Both the position numbers and the translations under genes were made by a program. A DNA stretch of 14,989 nucleotides, from assembly GCA_019747165.1 (NCBI GenBank), contig JAIERC010000238.1, forward strand, positions 1 through 14,989. The letters are read 5' to 3'. Shown here one piece after another: positions 1 to 6,830 of the stretch. Source of the stretch: Sphingomonas sp. (GTDB lineage: Bacteria > Pseudomonadota > Alphaproteobacteria > Sphingomonadales > Sphingomonadaceae). The notes under the pieces are model-generated. The model saw nothing but the letters and a program-made list of their open reading frames with translations, was not told the DNA's origin and did not search any database. Positions within the stretch are counted from its first letter, which is position 1. Each line of letters opens with the position of its first letter.

Positions 1-2
1 AC

Positions 3-1196
3 AAAATCGATGTCGCCCCGCCCTATACTGCGGTCGCCCGCCACGCGGTGTTCCCAGAGCCCAGCCATGACGAGGCCGCGCGCTTCGATTTCCTCGCGAA
101 TTTCAACAAATATATGGCAACCACGCTCGGCCCCGGCAACAAGCGCGCTTATGACACGCGCGTGCTGCCCGCCTTCGTCAAGGAACATGGCCGCGAGCCC
201 GAGGACCGCTTCGAGATCCGCCGCGCGATGAACAAGGACCCGTGGCATCGCTTCTGGTCAGCGCTGAAACGCAATTCGATGGAGATGCGCCAGCATAATG
301 GCCGCCAAATGGTGCTGCGCCAATTGGATGAACTCGACGCCAAGGCGCGCCAGTTCAACGAGGGGCGCGACACGCTCCGTCTCGATCCGTCGCTGCAGGT
401 GCCGCGGTACCAGCAGGCGGTCGACATCCACTGCATGCCCGGCAGCTATCATGGCGAGGAACGCCCTGGTGACGTATCGGCGGGCGCCAATTATGACTGC
501 GGGATCTTTGCGACGACGGCGGGCGGGCTTGGCGCGCTGTCGGATGGCGGCGGCATGGCGCTGGTCGACTGGATCAAGCGTGAGCGGCCCGGCTGGGCGC
601 CTAAGCGCATTCTCGATATGGGCGCGACGATCGGCCACAATATCGTGCCGCTCGCGCTCGCCTTTCCGGAAACCGAGATCATCGCGATCGACACCGCCGC
701 GCCCAGCTTGCGCTATGGCCATGCCCGCGCGCAGGCATTGGGGGCGCGCAACCTGCACTTCGTCCAGATGAATGCGGAAGATCTGAGCGCCTATCCCGAC
801 GGGCATTTCGATTGGGTGCAGACGACGATGTATCTGCACGAACTGTCCGGCACTGCGCTCCCCCGCATCATCCGGGAAGGGCACCGCGTGCTGAGCCCCG
901 GCGGGCTGATGTTCCACCTGGAGCAGCCGCAATATTCGGACGCAATGCCGCTTTACGAACAGTTCATCCGTGATTGGGACGCGTTCAACAACAACGAGCC
1001 CTTCTGGTCGTCGATGCACGCGCTCGACTTGAAATCGATCATGGTCGAGGCGGGGTTTGCGACCGACGATCTGTTCGAGACGGGCGTGCGTGCCGTGGTC
1101 GATGAGCGCATTTTCCCCAAGGCCAATGACGGCGATGGCGAGGATCATGGCCGCGCGGCCTATTGGCACGCTTATGGTGCTTGGAAGGCCAAATGA
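3..1196 (+). CDS. Class I SAM-dependent methyltransferase, 5' end beyond the window
   Basis: The reading frame is open from base 3 with no stop and no ATG. The first possible start in the window is GTG at 48, so the true start probably lies to the left and residues are numbered here from that GTG. The C-terminal half is a Rossmann methyltransferase: motif I ILDMGATIG (about residues 188-196), the acidic SAM-ribose-binding position in IIAIDTAAPS (D215), a NAEDLSAYPDGHFDWV segment (242-257), and a post-core VLSPGGLMF strand (281-289). About 180 N-terminal residues form a separate helical, charged region that I cannot assign; it may recognise the substrate. The family transfers a methyl group from SAM to a small molecule or protein, and the acceptor cannot be read from sequence. 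No signal peptide or membrane segment is visible, so it is probably cytosolic. The gene overlaps the next one by 4 bases (ATGA). Confidence 0.85.
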   Translation, partial: KIDVAPPYTAVARHAVFPEPSHDEAARFDFLANFNKYMATTLGPGNKRAYDTRVLPAFVKEHGREPEDRFEIRRAMNKDPWHRFWSALKRNSMEMRQHNGRQMVLRQLDELDAKARQFNEGRDTLRLDPSLQVPRYQQAVDIHCMPGSYHGEERPGDVSAGANYDCGIFATTAGGLGALSDGGGMALVDWIKRERPGWAPKRILDMGATIGHNIVPLALAFPETEIIAIDTAAPSLRYGHARAQALGARNLHFVQMNAEDLSAYPDGHFDWVQTTMYLHELSGTALPRIIREGHRVLSPGGLMFHLEQPQYSDAMPLYEQFIRDWDAFNNNEPFWSSMHALDLKSIMVEAGFATDDLFETGVRAVVDERIFPKANDGDGEDHGRAAYWHAYGAWKAK

Positions 1197-1552
1197 GCGA
1201 AGGTCTCGACTGGATCGGCCTGGCGGGCAAGCGCGCCAAGGGCAAGCGGCCGGAGTATTTCGAAGACCCCGCGATCGACCGCATCCTGTCGATCGTGATG
1301 GCGCTGGTCGCCGAAGTGTCGGTGCTCAAGCAGCGACAGGATACGGTCGAGCGGCTGCTGGATGCGAAGGGCACCATCAGCCGCGCCGATATCGAAGGCT
1401 TCGTCGCAGACAAGAACGCGGCCTATGAGCGCGGGGTCGAGACCAAGGCCTATATCGCCCGCGTCATGCGCGGCGTGCAGCAGGCGATGGAGGCGATGGC
1501 GGTCGATGAGAAGCCGGTGGAGCAGGTCAGCCGCGAGTTGAAGGAATTGTGA
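1193..1552 (+). CDS. Small helical protein of unknown function (119 aa)
   Basis: The ATG at 1193 overlaps the methyltransferase stop (ATGA) and has a GGAAGG ribosome-binding site seven bases upstream. An earlier in-frame start at 1163 would lie inside the methyltransferase and is less likely. The product, beginning MSEGLDWIGLAGKRAKGKRP, is mostly helical and charged. A hydrophobic heptad-like stretch (ILSIVMALVAEVSVLKQRQD, about residues 26-45) could form a coiled coil, and a KGTISRADIEGFVADKNAA segment follows. There are no cysteines, no signal peptide and no recognisable catalytic motif. I do not recognise the family. Its position between the methyltransferase and a beta-rich protein, with overlaps on both sides, suggests an accessory or assembly subunit acting with its neighbours; that is inference. 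Confidence 0.75.
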   Translation: MSEGLDWIGLAGKRAKGKRPEYFEDPAIDRILSIVMALVAEVSVLKQRQDTVERLLDAKGTISRADIEGFVADKNAAYERGVETKAYIARVMRGVQQAMEAMAVDEKPVEQVSRELKEL

Positions 1553-2283
1553 TGCAGCATCGCACCGTGCGCGGGCGTATCCGCTACACCTCCAAGAAAC
1601 CCGAAATGCTGGATCAGGAGCGCGGGCGCGAATGGTTCGCCTTCACGCATCATGCCGACGGTGCGGTGACGCTACGGGCGCAGTGCGAGATCGAGGAGCC
1701 CGCGCCGACGGTGCTGCGCGATGTGATCTATTCAATGGACGCCGATGGCCACCCACGCAACCTGCACGTCCATTTGACCGTCGGCGATGTCTTCATGGGA
1801 TCAGGCTGGTTCAACCTGACGCACCGTGACGATGGCGGCGTGATTGAATGCGAAAGCGTTGGCCCATCGATCGGACGACTTTCCCAGCGCGTCGATTTCT
1901 CCGGCGCGATTGACGGGATCGGCACCCACCCGATCGTCGGCGACGGCTTTCTGACGCGGTGCATGGATGTATCGAAAGGCCCGCATCGCCGCACGATGCG
2001 TTTCTATCTCCCCTCCCCCGACCATCGCGGCGCCACCCCGCCAATGATCGCCGAGGTGAAGATAGACCTGGAATACATCGGCGAAGAAACTGTGACGGTT
2101 GCCGCCGGCACCTTCACCTGCCGCCATTTCGTCTTCATCGATTCAAACGGTCCCGGCATGGGCGGCAATCAACACCCGCACTATGATATGTGGGTGACGG
2201 CGGACGACGACGCGGTGTTCGTGCAGGGCGGCGTCGGCGGCTATATGCAAACATGGTATGAGTTGGTGGAATTGGAGCGGTAG
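1552..2283 (+). CDS. Beta-rich protein of unknown function (243 aa)
   Basis: The ATG at 1552 shares one base with the preceding stop (TGATG). A GTG directly before it is also possible but less likely, and AAGGAA lies a few bases upstream. The protein has no signal peptide or membrane segment and is dominated by alternating strand patterns. A strand pair ending in VTVAAGTFTCRHFVF (about residues 183-197) resembles the GTF-x-C/A strand seen in DUF3108-like barrel proteins. Other conserved-looking spots are the CESVGPSIGRLSQ segment (about 101-113) and the histidine-rich NQHPHYDMWV (about 206-215). I cannot give a function; a lipid- or small-molecule-binding barrel is plausible but unproven. It is the last gene of the left operon and ends 25 bases before the palindromic element. 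Confidence 0.75.
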   Translation: MQHRTVRGRIRYTSKKPEMLDQERGREWFAFTHHADGAVTLRAQCEIEEPAPTVLRDVIYSMDADGHPRNLHVHLTVGDVFMGSGWFNLTHRDDGGVIECESVGPSIGRLSQRVDFSGAIDGIGTHPIVGDGFLTRCMDVSKGPHRRTMRFYLPSPDHRGATPPMIAEVKIDLEYIGEETVTVAAGTFTCRHFVFIDSNGPGMGGNQHPHYDMWVTADDDAVFVQGGVGGYMQTWYELVELER

Positions 2284-2308
2284 CTACCCCCAATTGGCAC
2301 CACCTCTC

Positions 2309-2397
2309 CGTCGCCCCGGCCTTGAGCCGGGGTCCCGCTTCTTCTTTCCAAGGGCTGTCCAAAGGCAGCGGGACCCCGGGTCAGCCCCGGGCTGACG
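2309..2397. repeat. Palindromic intergenic element, possible bidirectional terminator
   Basis: Two 31-base arms, 2309-2339 and 2367-2397, are near-perfect reverse complements of each other; both outer ends read CGTC and both inner ends read GGGGTCCCGCT before a 27-base loop. Each arm also contains its own palindrome (CCCCGGC...GCCGGGG on the left), so the RNA could form a multi-branched structure. GC-rich repeats of this form are common between genes in sphingomonads. It sits between two convergent operons, where it could terminate transcription in both directions. There is no U-tract, so simple intrinsic termination is not certain. Confidence 0.8.
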
Positions 2398-2407
2398 ATG
2401 GGAATGA

Positions 2408-2854
2408 CTACCCTACCCGCACTTCATCGCACAGCGTCCGCCGCGTCGGCACTCCTTGTTCGAACCATTGCCACGTCCGCGCCCTCGTCTGGCCGTCATC
2501 GGACAAATGGATGATCTCGACGAAATGGTCGCCGGGGGAATCCTTGCGGTCAAGCCGCAGCATCACACTGCCGCTGTGCGTTTCCCAGCCATAGCCGATG
2601 AAGCGATCGGTATCCCAGTGCAGCATCCCGTCGCGGAACACGCCGCCGAACGAGCGTTCGACCACGCGGCCATCGTCCCAGGTCATTTTGTTCGACTGGA
2701 TATAGGCGAACGCCCCATCGCTCGGGAATTCGCACAGGGTCCAGGTGCGGTGCCGATCAATCAGCGATCCATCGCGCGCAAGATGCGTGTAGGTGCCCTC
2801 CCATTCGCCAGCGTGGCGCAGCATATTGGGCATGGCTTCGGCAAAGCTGGTCAT
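2408..2854 (-). CDS. Small barrel-like protein, paralogue of the gene at 8201-8704 (148 aa)
   Basis: The start at 2854 (MTSFAEAMPNML) overlaps the aldehyde dehydrogenase stop in an ATGA junction, with GGAGGA upstream. The frame stays open further upstream, but that stretch lies within the dehydrogenase gene and does not match the paralogue. The protein shares a clear pattern with the product of 8201-8704: RHxGxWxGTYT near the N-terminus, an ID-x-H, a TW-x-DGR, a WD-x-D-x-x-IG-x-x-WE in the middle and an RTW-x-W near the end. The repeated W-x-GTY start and strand-rich layout suggest a lipocalin or fatty-acid-binding-like barrel of the DUF3598 kind. That fold assignment is inference; the paralogy is seen directly. 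It is the last gene of the minus operon. A role in binding a pathway intermediate is a guess. Confidence 0.85.
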   Translation of the reverse strand: MTSFAEAMPNMLRHAGEWEGTYTHLARDGSLIDRHRTWTLCEFPSDGAFAYIQSNKMTWDDGRVVERSFGGVFRDGMLHWDTDRFIGYGWETHSGSVMLRLDRKDSPGDHFVEIIHLSDDGQTRARTWQWFEQGVPTRRTLCDEVRVG

Positions 2855-4272
2855 CGGCGAGCGTCCTCCGCATAGGCTTGGATCGGCAGCGCAGTGCCGG
2901 TCTGGCGAAGCAGCGCCTGCTTGCGGAAGAAACGCAGCAGGCCGCTGTCCCCCATCCGCGAGGGGCCTAGCCCGCTTGCGCCGAAGCTCGATTTTTCGGC
3001 GTCCCACACCATCGCGGTGAGCGAGCCGTCGTTGATCGACACCGCGCCTGCGTTCAACTGGACGGCAACGGTTTCGGCTTCCTCAGCCGATCCCGCCAGC
3101 ACCGCCGCCGACAGCCCAAAAACACCGCCATTGGCGAGCCCCACTGCCTGATCGATAGTATCGAAAACCGTGACGGGGATGACCGGGCCGAAGGTTTCTT
3201 CGGCCATGATGGCCATCTCCGGCGTAACCTCAGCAAGCACCGTTGGCCGCAGATAATGACCGCCGCCGATCGTCTCGACATTGCCGCCCGCCAGCACTGT
3301 CGCGCCCTTGGCCACCGCATCGGCGATCTGCGCCTGGACGATCTCAGCCTGTTTGGCGAAGATAAAGGGGCCGATCTCGCCACTGCCGATATCATCGGCA
3401 TTGAGCCGTGCCGCCTGGGCACCCGCAACCAGCGCGGAGAGAAAGGGCTCGGCGATTTGCCGCGCAACATAAACCCGTTCGATCGACTGACAGGCCTGCC
3501 CCGTATTGACGATCGACGCCCGAAGCGCGACCTGCGCCGCCCAGACTGGATCGGCACTGGCCAGCACGATCATCGGGTCCTTGCCGCCGAGTTCGAGGCT
3601 GGCGGGGATGAAGGCAGCGGCGGCAGCTGCCGCCACCTTTCGCCCGGTCGCGACCGATCCGGTAAAGGCGATATAGTCGACCGCATCGACGAGCGCCGCG
3701 CCGGTTGCGCCATCGCCCTCGATTATCGCGAGCGGGACATCGGGCACCTCCGCAATCGCTGCCATTAGCGGGCGGATAAAGCGCGGGGTGACTTCGGAGG
3801 GCTTGACGATGACGGCGCATCCCGCGGCGAGCGCCGGGATCGCATCGATCAGCGCAAGCGTCAGCGGAAAATTCCACGGGCTGATCACGCCGACCAATGG
3901 ATAGGGCACCAGCCGCGTCGTGACGACAATAGCCGGCGTCGCGCTGGGCCGCGCTTCACCAGTGGCGCGGGCGATGAGATCGGGCGCAAGGCTGGCCCAG
4001 CGATCAAAGGTGCGCGGTGTGCCCTCCGCTTCGATGAAGGAGATCGCGCGGCGCCCCGTATCGATGGTCAGCGCAGCGGCAATTGCGTCGGCATGGCGGG
4101 CAATTGCTGCACCCAAAGACCGCAGCATTTCCGCTCGGTCGGCGGCGGATCGACTCGCCCAGTGACGCTGCCTGTCGCGTAAGTCGCTCGCGAGCGCGGC
4201 AAGGCGATCGGCGTCGAGCGGATCGATTTCATAATCCAACGCGCCACTGCGCGGGTTGCGGACCTGCATCAT
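2851..4272 (-). CDS. NAD(P)-dependent aldehyde dehydrogenase (473 aa)
   Basis: A full-length member of the aldehyde dehydrogenase superfamily, oxidising an aldehyde or semialdehyde to the acid in the cytosol. Seen in order: SPWNFPL with the oxyanion asparagine N134, KPSEVTP cofactor loop (157-163), FTGS (203-206), LELGGKDP with the general base E227, NTGQAC with the catalytic cysteine C261, and EETFGPVIPV with E359. All catalytic positions are intact. The start is ATG at 4272, overlapping the preceding stop as ATGA; the adjacent ATG at 4269 is equally possible. A longer upstream frame has poor family match and lies inside the neighbouring gene. The substrate cannot be deduced from sequence. 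Its operon place beside two ring-hydrolase-like proteins and an amidohydrolase suggests oxidation of an aldehyde made by, or feeding, that pathway. Confidence 0.93.
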   Translation of the reverse strand: MMQVRNPRSGALDYEIDPLDADRLAALASDLRDRQRHWASRSAADRAEMLRSLGAAIARHADAIAAALTIDTGRRAISFIEAEGTPRTFDRWASLAPDLIARATGEARPSATPAIVVTTRLVPYPLVGVISPWNFPLTLALIDAIPALAAGCAVIVKPSEVTPRFIRPLMAAIAEVPDVPLAIIEGDGATGAALVDAVDYIAFTGSVATGRKVAAAAAAAFIPASLELGGKDPMIVLASADPVWAAQVALRASIVNTGQACQSIERVYVARQIAEPFLSALVAGAQAARLNADDIGSGEIGPFIFAKQAEIVQAQIADAVAKGATVLAGGNVETIGGGHYLRPTVLAEVTPEMAIMAEETFGPVIPVTVFDTIDQAVGLANGGVFGLSAAVLAGSAEEAETVAVQLNAGAVSINDGSLTAMVWDAEKSSFGASGLGPSRMGDSGLLRFFRKQALLRQTGTALPIQAYAEDARR

Positions 4273-5183
4273 TGCTGCGCCGCCCAGCCATCGACGATCG
4301 CGCCGCCGCTGGCAGTCCACACCTCTGGCCGCTGCGTCAGATCGGCGAGCAAATCCTCCAGCGCACCAATCCGATAGGGCAGCGCCATTATATAGGGCGT
4401 CAGGTGCAGCGGCAGCATCCGCCCGCCATGCGTCCGCGCCTCTGCCGTCAGCCAGTCGCACGCGTCAACCATCTGCTGCGCATAACTGTCCGCCGATTGC
4501 TGCTGAACGGTGATGATCTGGCGGTCGCTCAGTTCGTGGTTGAGCGGCAGGTTGATCAGGCCGTTGTTGAACCGATAGGGCAGTTCGTCATTCACCCAGT
4601 CGCATGCGTAGGTCAGCCCGGCTTCGCGTAGCAGATCAGGGGTGCTCCAGCTCTGGCTGCGCGCGATCGACAGCCAACCGCGCGGGCGCGTGCCGCTGAC
4701 TCGCTCTAGCGTATCGAGCGACATTGCGATCAGGGCGCGCTCGTCGTCGATCGGCAATCCGCTCGCGATGGTGCCGTTCATGTCGGTCGAATGCGCGATG
4801 ATCTCATGTCCGCCCGCGACGATATCGGCGATCAGTTCGGGATAGCGATCGGCAATCGCCGCATTGGTCGCAAAAGAGGCCACTGCACCCACCTTCGCAA
4901 AGGTGTCGAGCAGCCGATATACGCCCACCCGGTTGCCATAATCGCGCGCGGTATAATGCCGGTAATCGGGATAAGCGGTCTGCATATGGCCCGGCGCGCG
5001 GAAGGGCGTGTCGCTGGGAAGGATGGGAAACCATTCAAGGCTGACGCACAACCAGAGCGCGACCGATTTGCCGCCGGGCCAGATGACAGGCGGACGATCC
5101 TTCAGCGCCGACCATGGAAAGAGATCATGGTCATAGCCAAGGCGGCGTTTGGGATAGTCCAGATAGCCGGGATCAAGCGTCAT
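4269..5183 (-). CDS. Polysaccharide-deacetylase-superfamily hydrolase, PuuE/allantoinase-like, copy 1 (304 aa)
   Basis: Belongs to the carbohydrate-esterase-4 fold, in the branch typified by PuuE allantoinase and related cyclic amide or imide hydrolases. Visible signatures are VIWPGGKSVALWLCVSLEW (33-51; E50 replaces the usual aspartate pair of true deacetylases), a GGHEIIAHS motif (H131), RGWLSIARSQS (168-178), and a C-terminal LPLH...LPYRIGALED segment with H260 and R271. The second metal histidine of the usual H-x3-H motif is absent (methionine at that place). The start at 5183 overlaps the previous stop as ATGA; the longer frame upstream lies within copy 2. No signal peptide is present, which fits a cytosolic ring-opening enzyme better than an envelope deacetylase. 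The substrate is unknown. Confidence 0.88.
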   Translation of the reverse strand: MTLDPGYLDYPKRRLGYDHDLFPWSALKDRPPVIWPGGKSVALWLCVSLEWFPILPSDTPFRAPGHMQTAYPDYRHYTARDYGNRVGVYRLLDTFAKVGAVASFATNAAIADRYPELIADIVAGGHEIIAHSTDMNGTIASGLPIDDERALIAMSLDTLERVSGTRPRGWLSIARSQSWSTPDLLREAGLTYACDWVNDELPYRFNNGLINLPLNHELSDRQIITVQQQSADSYAQQMVDACDWLTAEARTHGGRMLPLHLTPYIMALPYRIGALEDLLADLTQRPEVWTASGGAIVDGWAAQQ

Positions 5184-6058
5184 TGCTGCGCCCGCCACGC
5201 ATCGACAATTTCCCCCGCACGCGCGATCCAGGCGCGTCCATCGGCGGCGATGTGTTCGAGAACGCCTTCGAACGCGCCGATGCGGTGGGGCTGACCGATC
5301 AAATAGGCATGGAGCGGAATGCACATCACCGTGCCGGAAACCTCGCCCTCCGCGGCCAGCCGATCGAACTGGCGGATCAGCGTATCAGCATAGTCGCGCG
5401 GGCTCATATTATAGACGAAGAAGCCATAATGGTCGTTGACCTCCAGGCTGTAGGGAATCGAGGCGAGCCGCCCCTTGGCAACCTTCACCGCCTGCACTTG
5501 ATCGTCATGATACAGGTCGCAGGTGTAATCGAGGCCATAATCGGCGAGCAGATCGAGCGTGCGCGGTGTGTGAGTCAGCGCAGGGGCGAGCCAGCCCCTG
5601 ATCCGCTGGCCGGTGGCGGCGAGCACCGTCTGGATCGAATCCTCAATGATCGCGCGTTCTTGCGCTTCGTCCATGCCGTAAGCGTAGCGCGTATTGTAGA
5701 TGCCGTGGCTGAAAAACTCCCAGCCCCGCTGCGCCGCATCATCGACCACGTCGGGGTGATGCTGGCACAGCGCAACCGACAGGCTGACCGATCCTGGAAA
5801 GCCATGGCGGCTCATCGCCTCTGCCATGCGCCAATGCGATACGCGGTTGCTATGGTCGCGGTGACTATAGCCGACGACATCGGGATGCGGCTTGCCCCAA
5901 GCCTTGCGCTGCGGGTGGGCGGGAGGATCAATCTCATAATATTCGAGATTGGGTGCGACCCAGACCGCGACGGTTTTCCCACCCGGCCAGACAATTTTGG
6001 GGCGGCCCCGATAGCGGGCATAGTCGTAAAGCCCGGGATCAGCGGTGCCTTCCTGCAT
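5180..6058 (-). CDS. Polysaccharide-deacetylase-superfamily hydrolase, PuuE/allantoinase-like, copy 2 (292 aa)
   Basis: A paralogue of the downstream gene with the same layout: KIVWPGGKTVAVWVAPNLEY (21-40, E39), RGWEFFSHG (H118), RGWLAPALTHTP (154-165) and IPLHAYLIGQPHRIGAFE (247-264, H250 and R259). The H-G form of the histidine motif matches PuuE rather than metal-binding chitin or peptidoglycan deacetylases, which carry H-S/T-x-x-H. PuuE hydrolyses allantoin, and related proteins hydrolyse cyclic imides, so ring opening of a cyclic amide or imide is the favoured role (inference). No signal peptide is seen. The start at 6058 overlaps the isochorismatase stop by one base (TAATG), and the stop overlaps copy 1. 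The two copies could form one enzyme or act on two successive or related substrates. Confidence 0.9.
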   Translation of the reverse strand: MQEGTADPGLYDYARYRGRPKIVWPGGKTVAVWVAPNLEYYEIDPPAHPQRKAWGKPHPDVVGYSHRDHSNRVSHWRMAEAMSRHGFPGSVSLSVALCQHHPDVVDDAAQRGWEFFSHGIYNTRYAYGMDEAQERAIIEDSIQTVLAATGQRIRGWLAPALTHTPRTLDLLADYGLDYTCDLYHDDQVQAVKVAKGRLASIPYSLEVNDHYGFFVYNMSPRDYADTLIRQFDRLAAEGEVSGTVMCIPLHAYLIGQPHRIGAFEGVLEHIAADGRAWIARAGEIVDAWRAQQ

Positions 6059-6741
6059 TAGCGTGCTTCCAACCAGTCAATGACGGTCTGGACCTGCTCA
6101 ACATCGGCATATTTTAGCTGAAGATCGGTGAGGTTCGCGAAGTGATAGCTTTCATGCTTGTCGGCGCAGGTCTCAATCGGCACTATGGTGCGATAGCCAT
6201 GGCTAAGCGCATCGACAGCGGTAGCGCGCACGCAGCCACTGGTCGAGCCTCCCGTCACCACCACGGTATCGACCTTGTGCCAGACCAGATAGCTGGCAAG
6301 CGGCGTTTCGAAAAAGGCGCTCGGCATGCGCTTGGTATATTGCAGATCATCAGGGTGGATGATGCAGCGATCATCATAGGCATGACGCTCGCTGCCATAT
6401 TTGATGTTCTGCAGCGAATCGGGGGTGTCGGTGCGCGTGCCCCAGATGCCGGCATCGCCCGCATCAGCCTTATATCCGACCCGACTCCAAATGACGGGCA
6501 TGCCCCGCGCGCGGGCGAGATCGGAAATGATGTTCACATAGTCGATTTGGCGCGGGTCCGTTTCATATGCGGTGGCGAACTTGTCGATCCGCGTATAGGC
6601 CTGTTGGAAATCGACATTGACGATTGCCAGCTTGCTGCCGAACCCGAATTTCTTGCGCGCCGGATTGGCCATGACACCATCGAAAATCTCGCGCGCGGTC
6701 CGGCCGTCCTCAATCATCCGGGTGCCGATCGGATCGGACAT
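6058..6741 (-). CDS. Isochorismatase-fold cysteine amidohydrolase (227 aa)
   Basis: A member of the isochorismatase-like cysteine hydrolases, which include N-carbamoylsarcosine amidohydrolase and maleamate amidohydrolase. The catalytic triad is present: D44 in IVNVDFQQAYT, K137 in YTKRMPSAFFET, and nucleophile C170 in VTGGSTSGCVRATAVDALS. The GCVRATAVDA stretch is typical of the amidase branch; isochorismatase itself lacks the cysteine. It would release ammonia, or a carbamoyl group, from a linear amide in the cytosol. The start ATG at 6741 has a strong AAGGAGG ten bases upstream. It is the first gene of the minus operon and the next gene starts inside its stop. Placed directly before two ring-hydrolase-like genes, it probably cleaves the half-amide they make, as maleamate amidohydrolase does in aerobic nicotinate breakdown; that is inference. 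Confidence 0.93.
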   Translation of the reverse strand: MSDPIGTRMIEDGRTAREIFDGVMANPARKKFGFGSKLAIVNVDFQQAYTRIDKFATAYETDPRQIDYVNIISDLARARGMPVIWSRVGYKADAGDAGIWGTRTDTPDSLQNIKYGSERHAYDDRCIIHPDDLQYTKRMPSAFFETPLASYLVWHKVDTVVVTGGSTSGCVRATAVDALSHGYRTIVPIETCADKHESYHFANLTDLQLKYADVEQVQTVIDWLEAR

Positions 6742-6751
6742 TGCAGGCTTG

Positions 6752-6758
6752 CCTCCTT
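6752..6758 (-). promoter_or_regulatory. Ribosome-binding site for the minus operon
   Basis: The minus strand reads AAGGAGG here, ten bases before the ATG at 6741. It is the strongest Shine-Dalgarno match in the window and fixes the start of the amidohydrolase. Confidence 0.8.
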
Positions 6759-6772
6759 ATTTGCTTGTATCG

Positions 6773-6801
6773 ATGATGCGGACAGGATTAGGACTTGTCC
6801 A
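6773..6801 (-). promoter_or_regulatory. Candidate sigma-70-type promoter of the minus operon
   Basis: On the minus strand TGGACA (6801-6796, five of six consensus bases) is followed after 17 bases by CATCAT (6778-6773, four of six). Transcription would begin around 6765, leaving room for the AAGGAGG site. The -35 box lies inside the palindrome-rich region, so a bound regulator would block it. The match is moderate and untested. Confidence 0.4.
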
Positions 6802-6820
6802 GCAGGATTTGTCCGGACAA
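6780..6820. promoter_or_regulatory. Operator cluster between the divergent operons
   Basis: TTGTCCGGACAA at 6809-6820 is a perfect 12-base palindrome. The half-site TTGTCC recurs at 6795-6800 as part of GGAC-TT-GTCC (6791-6800), and a further GGACA lies at 6780-6784. AGGATT also occurs twice, at 6784 and 6804, 20 bases apart. The TTGT...ACAA form resembles operators of GntR/HutC-type repressors, though other families cannot be excluded. It fills much of the 89 bases separating the two operons and overlaps the candidate minus-strand promoter, so one regulator could control both. No regulator gene is present in the window. Confidence 0.6.
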
Positions 6821-6830
6821 CTTAAGCGCA

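Noticed and set aside
258..1169. Open reading frame of about 300 codons on the minus strand opposite the methyltransferase
   Set aside because: It is the antisense shadow of a gene with clear methyltransferase motifs; its translation is arginine- and histidine-rich with no family pattern.
2855..3007. Longer start for the small barrel-like protein at 2408-2854
   Set aside because: The extra 51 codons overlap the end of the aldehyde dehydrogenase, are arginine-rich and have no counterpart in the paralogue.
5114..6061. Open reading frame of 315 codons on the plus strand opposite the second PuuE-like gene
   Set aside because: Antisense shadow; the minus-strand reading has all the family motifs and the operon overlaps.
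6795..6830. TTG start for the alpha/beta hydrolase, adding 12 residues
   Set aside because: The extra residues do not match the family and would place the operator palindrome within the coding region; ATG 6831 fits the usual N-terminus.
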